Part shown: one piece after another, positions 6,929-14,152 of the stretch
How positions within the stretch are numbered: the stretch's first letter is position 1
Layout: every line of letters begins with the position of its first letter
Origin: JANLUX01 sp031363705
GTDB lineage: Bacteria > Bacteroidota > Bacteroidia > AKYH767-A > OLB10
Length of the DNA: 14,152 nt
Assembly: GCA_031363705.1 (NCBI GenBank)
Contig: JANLUX010000154.1
Location: 1 to 14,152 of the forward strand
Reading direction: 5' to 3'
Notes under the pieces: generated by a model
What the model was told of the DNA's origin: nothing
The model's database searches: none
The model's input: only the letters and a program-made list of their open reading frames with translations
Position numbers and translations under genes: made by a program

Positions 6929-8494
6929 TTAGAATTTAACAAGCTTAAATTTTGCAGAATTATTTTCTTCAATGTAATTGAGAAAATAAAAGCCAGATGA
7001 TAAATTTTGTGTGTTGATTTTTGTGTCACCATCTAATCCTTTTTGCTGTATTATTTCTTTTCCTGTTACATCTACCACTATAACCATACCTTTTTGTTTA
7101 GTACCTCTTATAACCAATTCATTGGAAAAAGGATTTGGAAAAACATTTATTGTGGTAATTGAACCTTCAATATCGAGTATGCCAACGGAAGTACAAAGCG
7201 AATTAACCGTACCTCCGTTAGCTACTATTGAAGCCGGAGAATTTATTGTAAAACCACCGGAAACTATAAATGCAGCCGTGGCTACCTGCATTATCGGTGA
7301 GGATACTATTGTACCAGTACTGCCTTGATTGCATCCGCTGTTTCCATTTACATCCGTTTTAATAATATACATCTCGCGACTGGAATTAAAGCTTTCCTCT
7401 CCTGCACTAATAAAAAATCCACCATCATTGGTTTGCTGAATTGATCCACCAAATTCGTATCCTATACCTCCAAAAATTCTTGTCCATAATGTATCTCCGA
7501 TGGCATTAGTCTTTATTAAATAAACATCACTTCCAACTCCAAAACTATAAGCCTGTCCCAGCATTATAAATCCATTATCACTTGTTTGCTGTGCGGAAAC
7601 ACCATCATCATAATCAGTTCCGCCAAACACCTTTGTCCATGCAACGGCTCCTGTTGAATTAAGACGCATTAAATATGCATCAAAGAAACCTGAACCAAAA
7701 CTGCTTGTGGCTCCGGTAACTACATATCCGCTGTCATTAATTTGTTTGATGGAATAAGCATAATCATCACCTGTTCCTCCATAAGATTTTGCCCACAATA
7801 TATTACCTGATGCATTGGTTTTTATTATATAAAAATCATATCCGCCTGTTCCAAAACTTGCCGTTGTGCCGGTAATAACATATCCTCCATCATTGGTTTG
7901 CTGTACAAAATTTCCATCCTCATAACCTGATCCCGAAAATGTTCGTGTCCACAATGTATCTCCGTTAGCATCGGTTTTTATTAAATCCACATCGTAGTTA
8001 GTTAGACTGGATGACTGTGAAGAGCCTGCAATAACATATCCTCCATCACTTGTTTGCTGGGCAAAAGTTCCGATGTCATCACCGATGGCGTTAAAGGTTT
8101 TTGTCCACAATAAATTTCCTGCACTATCTGTTTTTAGCAGGTAAATATCTCTTGCTCCTACACTGAAACTTCTAGTGCTGCCTGTGATAATATAGCCTCT
8201 GTCATTGGTTTGCTGAACGGAACTTCCGTATTCAGTATTGGTTCCTCCATATGTTTTAGTCCATAAGGTATCTCCATTAACATTGGTTTTCACTAAATAA
8301 ATATCCTCAAGGCCCGCACCAAAACTACCGGTAGTTCCACATATTATATATCCATTGTCAGCAGTTTGCCTGCTTATCGTTCCATAATCATTACCTGAGC
8401 CGCCAATTGTTTTTTGAAATGTTATCTGTGCTGATGTCATTTGAGAAATAAAAATTATTGCAGTAATAAGAGTAAGTAAATTTTTTGTTTTCAT
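6929..8494 (-). CDS. T9SS-secreted protein with seven 52-residue repeats
   Basis: A 521-residue secreted or surface protein. A signal peptide (1-22, ending TSA before Gln23) is followed by seven tandem units of about 52 residues (24-385). Each has the form LWTKTYGG...QQTNDGGYVITG...SFG...D.YLIKTD.NGD. The unit Trp residues fall at 78, 130, 182, 234, 286 and 337. A linker (386-447) leads to a type A T9SS sorting domain (448-521) with VFPNPFSNEL, VVDVTGKEI, LSSGFYFLNY and the basic end KFKLVKF. The protein therefore crosses the outer membrane by T9SS and loses its C-terminal domain there. Seven blades suggest a closed seven-bladed beta-propeller, perhaps for binding; no catalytic motif is visible. 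It is the second exported neighbour of the glycosyltransferases and is rich in Ser, Thr, Gly and Asp, so it could be a glycosylation target (inference). Confidence 0.9.
   Translation of the reverse strand: MKTKNLLTLITAIIFISQMTSAQITFQKTIGGSGNDYGTISRQTADNGYIICGTTGSFGAGLEDIYLVKTNVNGDTLWTKTYGGTNTEYGSSVQQTNDRGYIITGSTRSFSVGARDIYLLKTDSAGNLLWTKTFNAIGDDIGTFAQQTSDGGYVIAGSSQSSSLTNYDVDLIKTDANGDTLWTRTFSGSGYEDGNFVQQTNDGGYVITGTTASFGTGGYDFYIIKTNASGNILWAKSYGGTGDDYAYSIKQINDSGYVVTGATSSFGSGFFDAYLMRLNSTGAVAWTKVFGGTDYDDGVSAQQTSDNGFIMLGQAYSFGVGSDVYLIKTNAIGDTLWTRIFGGIGYEFGGSIQQTNDGGFFISAGEESFNSSREMYIIKTDVNGNSGCNQGSTGTIVSSPIMQVATAAFIVSGGFTINSPASIVANGGTVNSLCTSVGILDIEGSITTINVFPNPFSNELVIRGTKQKGMVIVVDVTGKEIIQQKGLDGDTKINTQNLSSGFYFLNYIEENNSAKFKLVKF
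7340..8425 (-). repeat. Seven imperfect 156-bp tandem coding repeats
   Basis: The DNA encoding residues 24-385 of the T9SS protein repeats with a period of 156 bp (153 in one unit). The best kept sub-block encodes QQTNDGGYVITG. Divergence between copies is considerable, so the array is old and purifying selection holds the blade pattern. It is part of the coding region, not a mobile or CRISPR repeat. Confidence 0.85.
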
Positions 8495-8903
8495 TTTATT
8501 TGAGATTAGGTTCGTTTAACGTTTATTGAGTTTGAATGACGCCTGTTAAGATCAATTTGTATAATAAATATAAGCATAAGCAAATTCTTACATCAGGCTT
8601 GAGTCCAAACTTAGCGATTTGTTTATTATGTTGATCCTATCATCTTAATTGCATTTTAAATTGAAAAATGTTTTTGAAAAGGCTAGAAACTATAAAGGAA
8701 CCTATGTTACTTGTTCCTTCGTCACAACACTTGTTTGATTTCAGCCAATCATTTTAATTTCTTTTTGATACGTGAAATCATTCTCAGCCAAACTATACCT
8801 ATGATTTTCTCTTTCCATTATTATGTAAGAAATAAGGTTCAAGCTAGTAATTACTAATGGGATTGGATAAACTTTTATAATACAGAAGTTGAATTCCTTG
8901 TTC
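8495..8903 (-). other. Intergenic region between T9SS protein and TPR membrane protein 2
   Basis: This is 409 AT-rich bases with no credible gene. It holds the candidate -7 element at 8606-8613 for the T9SS gene. It also holds an inverted repeat AAGGAAC (8695-8701) / GTTCCTT (8713-8719) with an 11-base loop, followed on the - strand by only a few T. That hairpin might end the TPR gene transcript but is a weak terminator and lies about 185 bases past its stop. Confidence 0.4.
8606..8613 (-). promoter_or_regulatory. Candidate -7 element for the T9SS protein gene
   Basis: On the - strand this reads TAAGTTTG, a perfect TAnnTTTG and identical to the element before TPR membrane protein 1. It implies a leader of about 105 bases. 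No TTG is seen at the usual -33 distance. Confidence 0.3.
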
Positions 8904-10751
8904 TTATTTACCGCTTCCAGTCAGCATCTCCTGCTTAATCATTGCCATTAAGTTTAAAGCATTTGCATTTTGCGGGTCAATGGCAAGCACTTTTTCACAA
9001 TCTACCAACGAACCTGTTAAATCTTTCAACTGGTACTTGGCGATGGAGCGGTTGCCGAAGGCTTGTAAAAATCCCGGATTGATTTCAACAGCTTTATCAA
9101 AATCAGCTATTGCTTCTTTGAAATAGTTTAATGATCCCAATGCTCTACCCCTGTAATTATATGCATCAGGCAGGGTAGAGTTGAGGGCAATAAAATGATT
9201 GAGGTCATCAATCCCTTCTTTGAAATTACCCAGCTCAATATTTATTACTCCGCTATGGTAGTAAGGGTCAGCATAATTGCGGTTGAGACTAATTGCTTTT
9301 TTAAAATCTTCAAGTGCTCCTTTTTTATCACCCATCAATGATTTAGTATATCCGCGATTATAAGTTGCCTGGTCGTAGCCGGGATAAATCTCAACAGCTT
9401 TGTTAAAATCAGCTAAGGCAGCTCCATAATCATTCTTTTTAATTTGCAGATCTCCCCTGTTATTAAAGGAAATTGCTGAATGTTTATTCTGTGATGTTGC
9501 TGTGTTATAAAATGTAATAGGGTTAGCATAAGCAAGCGATTTTGTTACTGTTGAAAAACTTACTAATAGAAAAAAAGCAATCATGGCTGAATAAACAATC
9601 CGCTTATGTTTTTGAATCCATTGCGGAGGTAACAACAATAAGAAAAATAACAGGATGCCCACAAGCGGAAGAAAAAACCGGTGAGATAAATAATCAATGA
9701 GCACATGCTTGAATAACATGGTGGGTATGATTAACAATAAGAACCAGGCAACACCAAATAATTTTTCCTTCCTTATCCCTCTCTTGTTATTAAATGAAAA
9801 GTAAATGATAAAAGAAAAAATCACAACTCCTGCAATAGTTTTAAACCATGAAAAACCCGGGATAACTGCAATATCATAAGGAATAAAAAACATAGAAAGT
9901 GACTCCGGTATGGTGCGTGCGTTGGACAGGATGGGAACCAAACCAAACACATCCGTTCGATTTGTAAAATTGCCGATAGATTGTGAGCGTAGCCAATACC
10001 ATCCGGTTCCTGAAATGGCATAAAGCATAAGAGTAAGTATAAATCTTTTTTCAAAAAGTTTTACTTGTGCGAAAACGAGATAGTAAAGAATAAAAAGAAA
10101 AGGTAGAAATGCAGCAGTTTCTTTGCAGAATAAAGCAAGTGTAAATGCTGACCAGTGGAGCAGGAGGTAAGGTAACTTTCGCTTTCGCAGATAATCAATA
10201 AAAAAGATAAATGACAGCAGCGAAAAGAGCATGAGCAATAAATCGCCTCTTGCGGGTACCCATGCCACGGAGGATACAAACAGCGGATGTGAGCAATAGA
10301 TAAGTGTACCCGGTAAAGCATATTCAGTGCATATTGAAAATCTTTTTAAGAAAAGAAAAAGCAGGCAACCAATCATGCCGAGTAATAATATATTGGTAAG
10401 GTGATACATCCAGGCATTATCTCCTCCTGACAACTGGATGTCAACCATGTATGAAAAAGTTTGTAAAGGGCGGTAAAACGGGCTCATCTTTACAATAAAT
10501 GCATCATTAATAAATGCCTTTGGTGCATTGCTGAAATCACTTAAAAAAGATATGTTTTTGGTAATAATTCCATTATCATCAAAACTGGTTAAGTCAAAAG
10601 TTAAAGTTGGGAGGTAAAGTAATACCGGGATAAAAAAAGCAAGTAGTATAATAGTGATTGGTTGTGTTTTCTCTTCAGTAACAGCAGGTGTTTCCATCAC
10701 AGCAGGATTCATTCTTTTTTTTGCCGTATGTTTTTTTTCAGGCTTCTTCAT
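8904..10751 (-). CDS. TMTC-like GT-C membrane protein with C-terminal TPR repeats (paralogue 2)
   Basis: A 615-residue polytopic inner-membrane protein. A basic N-terminus (1-30) is followed by about ten to twelve hydrophobic segments (about 32-402), then five regular 34-residue TPR units (426-459, 460-493, 494-527, 528-561, 562-595). The acidic loop motif is SFDDN (56-60). HPLFVSSVAWVPARGDLL (155-172) and SHRFFLPLVG (356-365) line up with the same blocks in the protein at 88-1941 and with TMTC/GT105 enzymes. A role in moving a sugar from a polyprenyl phosphate to an extracytoplasmic acceptor is inferred from those motifs. Identity to paralogue 1 is clearly low outside the motifs and TPRs, so the duplication is old and the two may use different donors or acceptors. 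The ATG at 10751 opens a Lys-rich N-terminus like that of the paralogue. Confidence 0.87.
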   Translation of the reverse strand: MKKPEKKHTAKKRMNPAVMETPAVTEEKTQPITIILLAFFIPVLLYLPTLTFDLTSFDDNGIITKNISFLSDFSNAPKAFINDAFIVKMSPFYRPLQTFSYMVDIQLSGGDNAWMYHLTNILLLGMIGCLLFLFLKRFSICTEYALPGTLIYCSHPLFVSSVAWVPARGDLLLMLFSLLSFIFFIDYLRKRKLPYLLLHWSAFTLALFCKETAAFLPFLFILYYLVFAQVKLFEKRFILTLMLYAISGTGWYWLRSQSIGNFTNRTDVFGLVPILSNARTIPESLSMFFIPYDIAVIPGFSWFKTIAGVVIFSFIIYFSFNNKRGIRKEKLFGVAWFLLLIIPTMLFKHVLIDYLSHRFFLPLVGILLFFLLLLPPQWIQKHKRIVYSAMIAFFLLVSFSTVTKSLAYANPITFYNTATSQNKHSAISFNNRGDLQIKKNDYGAALADFNKAVEIYPGYDQATYNRGYTKSLMGDKKGALEDFKKAISLNRNYADPYYHSGVINIELGNFKEGIDDLNHFIALNSTLPDAYNYRGRALGSLNYFKEAIADFDKAVEINPGFLQAFGNRSIAKYQLKDLTGSLVDCEKVLAIDPQNANALNLMAMIKQEMLTGSGK

Positions 10752-10888
10752 CTTCTGTTTTTTTGTAGTTATAAATTACAAACAAATTTGTGCTTTTTAC
10801 TTATGAATTGACTTTAAGAAGGGTCTTTGGCAATTGAAGTTGTTAAATATAGAATGAATTGACAGACTAACTCTCTGTACAATTGAAC

Positions 10889-10978
10889 ATGAAGAAATTA
10901 TTAAGAAAATGCTTGTCTAGTTGGAAATCAAAGTTAAATTTGCTGTGTATTATTAGCCTCTTCCCTCTCTTCATTTAA
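10889..10978 (+). pseudogene. Possible remnant of a secreted-protein gene start
   Basis: An ATG frame of 29 codons encodes a Lys-rich start followed by LNLLCIISLFPLFI, a typical signal-peptide core, and then stops. Three bases after the stop begins CCTGCAATCAG (10981-10991). The same 11 bases occur at 11356-11366, at the signal-peptide exit of the PKD-repeat gene. This may be the broken 5' end of a former paralogue. An 11-base match alone is expected by chance in this much sequence; only its position is suggestive. It could also be a real small membrane peptide or noise. Confidence 0.2.
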
Positions 10979-11116
10979 TACCTGCAATCAGAAGGGCTGT
11001 AAAACACTTTTCCTCTTCAATTCACTTCTAATAAAAAAAACTAAATACCACCACATGAAATCAAAAATCTACTCACTTGCCATCTTTACCTTGCGGATTT
11101 AAGGTTATAAATGAAA

Positions 11117-11153
11117 AATAAATTTGAAAATATGTAGAACAAATTTGAAAATA
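11117..11153 (+). repeat. 16-bp direct repeat spaced 21 bp before the PKD-repeat gene
   Basis: Two copies of AAyAAATTTGAAAATA (11117-11132 and 11138-11153) differ at one base and are offset by 21 bp, two helical turns. That spacing puts both on the same face of the DNA, as for paired regulator sites. One copy contains the promoter-like TAAATTTG. AT-rich slippage could explain it equally well. Confidence 0.4.
11119..11126 (+). promoter_or_regulatory. Candidate -7 element for the PKD-repeat gene
   Basis: TAAATTTG is a perfect TAnnTTTG and lies 62 bases before the ATG at 11189. The nearest TTG upstream is at 11091-11093, 25 bases away, a little beyond the usual spacer, so the -33 part is doubtful. 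Confidence 0.35.
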
Positions 11154-11188
11154 AATTTTTGAAGTACTTAATTAAAAAACCAAATAAC

Positions 11189-14152
11189 ATGAAACAAACA
11201 ACTACTTTACTTAAAAGTACGAAGAAAAAAAATGCAGCAATCTTCCACGAACAATTGCTCAACTTTTTCTTATTAGTTACAACTAAAAAGATAATTCTGT
11301 TTTTTGTAACTGCTCTTTTATTTTTTTTATGTCCATCTTTTATTAGTGCGCAATCCTGCAATCAGGTAGAGATTCTTTATCAAGCACCAGAGTGCCTGGA
11401 GGATAAACACCAGGGGTCTGCTGGATTAGGCGGGAGTTCCTGTAAAGAAATTGCAGTTTGTGTTAATCAACCTTATACTTATTCCTCTTCTGTATCGGGT
11501 ACAGGCTGGACTTTTAACTGGACAGTAACCGGACCAACTGCCGTTGTTATTAATCCCAATAGTACATCCGCAGTTGTGAATATTGTCTGGCCTCAGGTTG
11601 GTGTATATACACTAACGCTTACAGCAACAGATGTAGGGGGCAATGTTTTTACGTATTGTTTGAAAGTAAATGTGAAAGACAAACCTGTTGCGAATTTTAC
11701 ATTTACACCCAATAATGTTTGTGCAGGAAGTACCATTTCATTTACCAATACAACTACTTATAGTGGTGGAAGCGTAGGTTATTCCTGGGATTTCGGAGAT
11801 ATACCTTCCGGGGCAAATAATTACAGTACATCAACCAACCCATTCCATACTTTCAATGCTGCAGGTGTGTACACTGTAACATTAGTTGCATATAGTACTG
11901 CAAGTTCCGGAACCGGAGGACAACCTGACCATCCTAGAATAGTTGCCTGTTGTGCTGATACAATCACCATGCAGGTAACCATAATAGCGGGGTCACTAAC
12001 AATAGAGTGTATCAGCACTGTTTGTTCGGGAGATACCGCAACATATACTGCTGTGGGATGTGCTAATCCCATTTGGTTGCCACCTGTGGGAGGAACTTTT
12101 CTTAACCCACCAACCGGAAACACAGTCACAATCATCTGGGGAAATGGAAACCCGCAAGGCCAGATACTGGCGCAGTGCCCCGGAGGATGTATTGCCTCGG
12201 TATCTGTCCCGATTATTCCAGCGAACCCGATTATCGCGGGGAATGCAAGTCCATGCCCGAATTCTACTACCTCTTATTCTTTGCCTGAATTACCAGGAAC
12301 ATTTTATAACTGGATATTGAATAATATTTCCAATGCAACCAATTATAATAATCTGCTCAATACTTATCCTGACAATAATACTGTTACGATTAACTGGGCA
12401 CTGGCTCCTCCGGGAACCTACCATTTAATCATTAATTTAAATAATAAACATATTTGCTGCAATAGTAGCGGCTTGCTGATCATTAATCCAACCCAGGCCT
12501 GGAAGGCTTTTTCAGATCAGACCGTTTGTACAGGCCTTCCGGGTGCCAGTCTTTTTGTACTCCCCGCAGCAGGTACATATACTTGGAATGTTTTAGCGCC
12601 CAATGGAGGAGTATCTCCACTCACTGGAACAGGACCAACATTCAACCCTGTTTTCAGCAACACTGGAAACTATACAATAGAGGTTACGGAAACGGGAAAC
12701 AATTATTGCAACAGCGGCATTGCTAATCCACAACACATCCAGGTTACTGTGGTTGGAACACCGGCTCCCGGAATAATCAACGGGCCGGCAACAGTTTGCC
12801 TCTTTTCAGATAATTCCTACAGCATGAGTACCAATGCACCAACCGGGTATCATTATGAATGGTCTATTTCCACAGGTGCAGGTAGTTTTCAACCGGGCAA
12901 CCTTACAACAACTACAGGTAATAGTGCAACCATACAATGGACAGCCTTATCGGGAACAATTTCTGTTGTATTACAACGAAACGGAGCTCCACCATGCCCT
13001 AATCCGGTAACTTTAAATGTAGTACAGGCAACGGTGGGCAGTATTAGTGGCCCCGATAGTGTTTGTGTAGATGGAACCGGAGCATATACGCTAACTGGCG
13101 GTAACCTACCTGCAGGTGAAATAATCACCTGGTCATTAGCAGCTCCATTTTCAAGTATAGGTACAATTATTTCCGGACAAGGAACAAATTCGATAATCAT
13201 CCTTTGGCATGGTCAACCCGGAGTGGGTCCGTGGGGGCCGGTAACTATTAAAGCTTCGACTGGTTGCGGCAATGCTACTCCACTTACAGGTGTTATGATT
13301 TTCCCCAAGTTCATGTTTACCATTACCAAGACAGGAACAGATATTTGCCAGCCCGGTGGAGTAACATTAACAGTAACTGGTGCGCCATCCGGTTCATCTT
13401 ATTTATGGAACACGGGTGCAACTACTTCCAGCATTGCGAATCTCAACACTGCGGGCACTTATGATGTGACCGTTACAAAAGGCGGCTGTTCATTCAACAA
13501 ACAATATTTAGTGCCAGATCCGTTTGAGATAGCCCCGGTAACCTGTGGTGTAGGCATCTGCACCGTCAATGACTCAACAAATCAATTGTTGGGTGTAACA
13601 ATAATAAAACCTTTGGTTGGAACTTTTACCTATCAATGGTATAAAGATACTTTTCCTACCGGTACACTAATACCTGGCGCCACTACCCCAAATTATACTA
13701 CTCCCACACATGGAAAATTTTATGTGATAGTAACATACGGCTCATGTTCGAAACGTTTAGCTTTTGTAGTCAGCAAAGTTTGTTGCCCGGATGTTAACAA
13801 TCCGCAAATTACCAGTGTAGTCAGAAACACTTGCAACTCTTATACATTTACGGGAACTACCCCTAATCCTTTTGGAGCACCAATAACATGGTATTGGGGG
13901 GATGGCACTCAAGATTCGGGGGTATCCGGTGTTGCTATTACTCACGTTTATGCTTTGGCAGGTCAATATTGTGTCACCTTCTGCGTGGGGCCTCCATCAC
14001 CAAACTCAACCAATTGCAGTGGCAATTGTGTGGCTACAAATGTAACAGTGCCTATTGATGCCGCCTTTACATATACACTTGGATGCAATGGATGTTTAAG
14101 TGTTTCCAATGCATCTACCGTGATAACCAGCAACCCCGCTTTTGTTACTTAC
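11189..14152 (+). CDS. Giant cysteine-rich secreted protein of tandem PKD/Ig-like domains (3' end outside window)
   Basis: The frame is open from the ATG at 11189 to the last base: 988 codons without a stop, so the protein is larger than shown. Its signal peptide is long. A 34-residue basic N-region precedes the hydrophobic core (35-48), with cleavage expected after SFISA (Ala54). About ten beta-sandwich domains of 80-100 residues follow. Two are clear PKD domains: residues 165-267 with YSWDFGD and FHTFNAAGVYTVTL, and about 868-955 with WYWGDGT and THVYALAGQYCVTF. Most others start with a VCxG-like Cys (TVCSGD, SPCPNS, TVCTGL, TVCLFS, SVCVDG) and end in a val-rich strand, as in Bacteroidota gliding/adhesin-type proteins. 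About 36 Cys occur in the visible mature part. No catalytic motif is visible. By analogy it is T9SS cargo, with the sorting domain expected beyond the window. Upstream the frame is closed by a TAG at 11135-11137; a TTG at 11159 is a less likely start. Confidence 0.87.
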   Translation, partial: MKQTTTLLKSTKKKNAAIFHEQLLNFFLLVTTKKIILFFVTALLFFLCPSFISAQSCNQVEILYQAPECLEDKHQGSAGLGGSSCKEIAVCVNQPYTYSSSVSGTGWTFNWTVTGPTAVVINPNSTSAVVNIVWPQVGVYTLTLTATDVGGNVFTYCLKVNVKDKPVANFTFTPNNVCAGSTISFTNTTTYSGGSVGYSWDFGDIPSGANNYSTSTNPFHTFNAAGVYTVTLVAYSTASSGTGGQPDHPRIVACCADTITMQVTIIAGSLTIECISTVCSGDTATYTAVGCANPIWLPPVGGTFLNPPTGNTVTIIWGNGNPQGQILAQCPGGCIASVSVPIIPANPIIAGNASPCPNSTTSYSLPELPGTFYNWILNNISNATNYNNLLNTYPDNNTVTINWALAPPGTYHLIINLNNKHICCNSSGLLIINPTQAWKAFSDQTVCTGLPGASLFVLPAAGTYTWNVLAPNGGVSPLTGTGPTFNPVFSNTGNYTIEVTETGNNYCNSGIANPQHIQVTVVGTPAPGIINGPATVCLFSDNSYSMSTNAPTGYHYEWSISTGAGSFQPGNLTTTTGNSATIQWTALSGTISVVLQRNGAPPCPNPVTLNVVQATVGSISGPDSVCVDGTGAYTLTGGNLPAGEIITWSLAAPFSSIGTIISGQGTNSIIILWHGQPGVGPWGPVTIKASTGCGNATPLTGVMIFPKFMFTITKTGTDICQPGGVTLTVTGAPSGSSYLWNTGATTSSIANLNTAGTYDVTVTKGGCSFNKQYLVPDPFEIAPVTCGVGICTVNDSTNQLLGVTIIKPLVGTFTYQWYKDTFPTGTLIPGATTPNYTTPTHGKFYVIVTYGSCSKRLAFVVSKVCCPDVNNPQITSVVRNTCNSYTFTGTTPNPFGAPITWYWGDGTQDSGVSGVAITHVYALAGQYCVTFCVGPPSPNSTNCSGNCVATNVTVPIDAAFTYTLGCNGCLSVSNASTVITSNPAFVTY

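Larger units (their letters stand above)
10752..11188. other. Divergent intergenic region before the PKD-repeat gene
   Basis: This is 437 AT-rich bases between divergent genes. It contains two very short signal-peptide-like reading frames on the + strand (10889-10978 and 11055-11102). It also contains a 16-bp direct repeat with a promoter-like TAAATTTG just before the large + strand gene. No clear promoter for TPR membrane protein 2 was found; the closest is CAAATTTG near 10792-10799. No RNA gene was recognised. Confidence 0.4.

Noticed and set aside
7340..8425. Regular repeats that could suggest a CRISPR or satellite array
   Set aside because: The period is a multiple of three, the units are diverged, and they encode a continuous repeat protein with no spacer structure.
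11086..11361. A - strand 91-codon frame over the start of the PKD-repeat gene
   Set aside because: It is antisense to the signal peptide; its hydrophobic runs reflect poly-A/T sequence.
11821..12135. A - strand frame of about 100 codons inside the PKD-repeat gene
   Set aside because: It is antisense to a continuous, domain-rich + strand gene and has no recognisable protein features. The other short frames at 12060-12320, 12526-12726, 12889-13200, 13264-13464 and 13757-13966 are shadows for the same reason.
1..14152. Mobile elements, tRNA/rRNA genes or a defence system
   Set aside because: No transposase, integrase, terminal inverted repeats, tRNA-like cloverleaf, nuclease or toxin-antitoxin pair was seen. 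All sizeable genes are explained by envelope and secretion functions.

Overview
The window looks like a chromosomal stretch from a low-GC member of the Bacteroidota, probably near Chitinophagales or Sphingobacteriales. The reasons are a secreted protein with a type IX secretion (T9SS) C-terminal sorting domain, PKD/Ig-like adhesin architecture, a DUF6799-type Met-rich protein, TMTC-like membrane proteins with TPR tails, and promoter elements of the Bacteroidota TAnnTTTG type. Taxonomy below phylum is inference. No RNA genes, insertion sequences, CRISPR arrays or phage genes were seen.

Layout from left to right. A terminator at the left edge closes a + strand gene lying outside the window. TPR/GT-C membrane protein 1 is at 88-1941 (-). 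Divergent from it is a + strand run: an FkbM-type methyltransferase (2093-2848), a fused methyltransferase-glycosyltransferase 2 protein (2862-4271), and a YdcF/DUF218 lipoprotein (4394-5053). A GT-B glycosyltransferase (5069-6196, -) converges on this run and has its own well-formed promoter. Next come a Met-rich exported protein (6321-6734, -) with a clear terminator, and a T9SS cargo protein with seven 52-residue repeats (6929-8494, -). TPR/GT-C membrane protein 2, a divergent paralogue of the first, is at 8904-10751 (-). The last 2.96 kb (from 11189, +) is the 5' part of a very large, cysteine-rich secreted protein of tandem PKD/Ig-like domains, still open at the window end.

The genes suggest cell-surface glycan or glycoprotein work. 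Two TMTC/PMT-like GT-C enzymes with TPR tails, a polyprenyl-phosphate-sugar-synthase-like GT2 domain fused to a methyltransferase, an FkbM methyltransferase and a GT-B enzyme lie beside two large exported repeat proteins that could be acceptors. A polyprenol-linked protein O-glycosylation pathway is an attractive but unproven reading. The individual families are known; the combination is what deserves attention.
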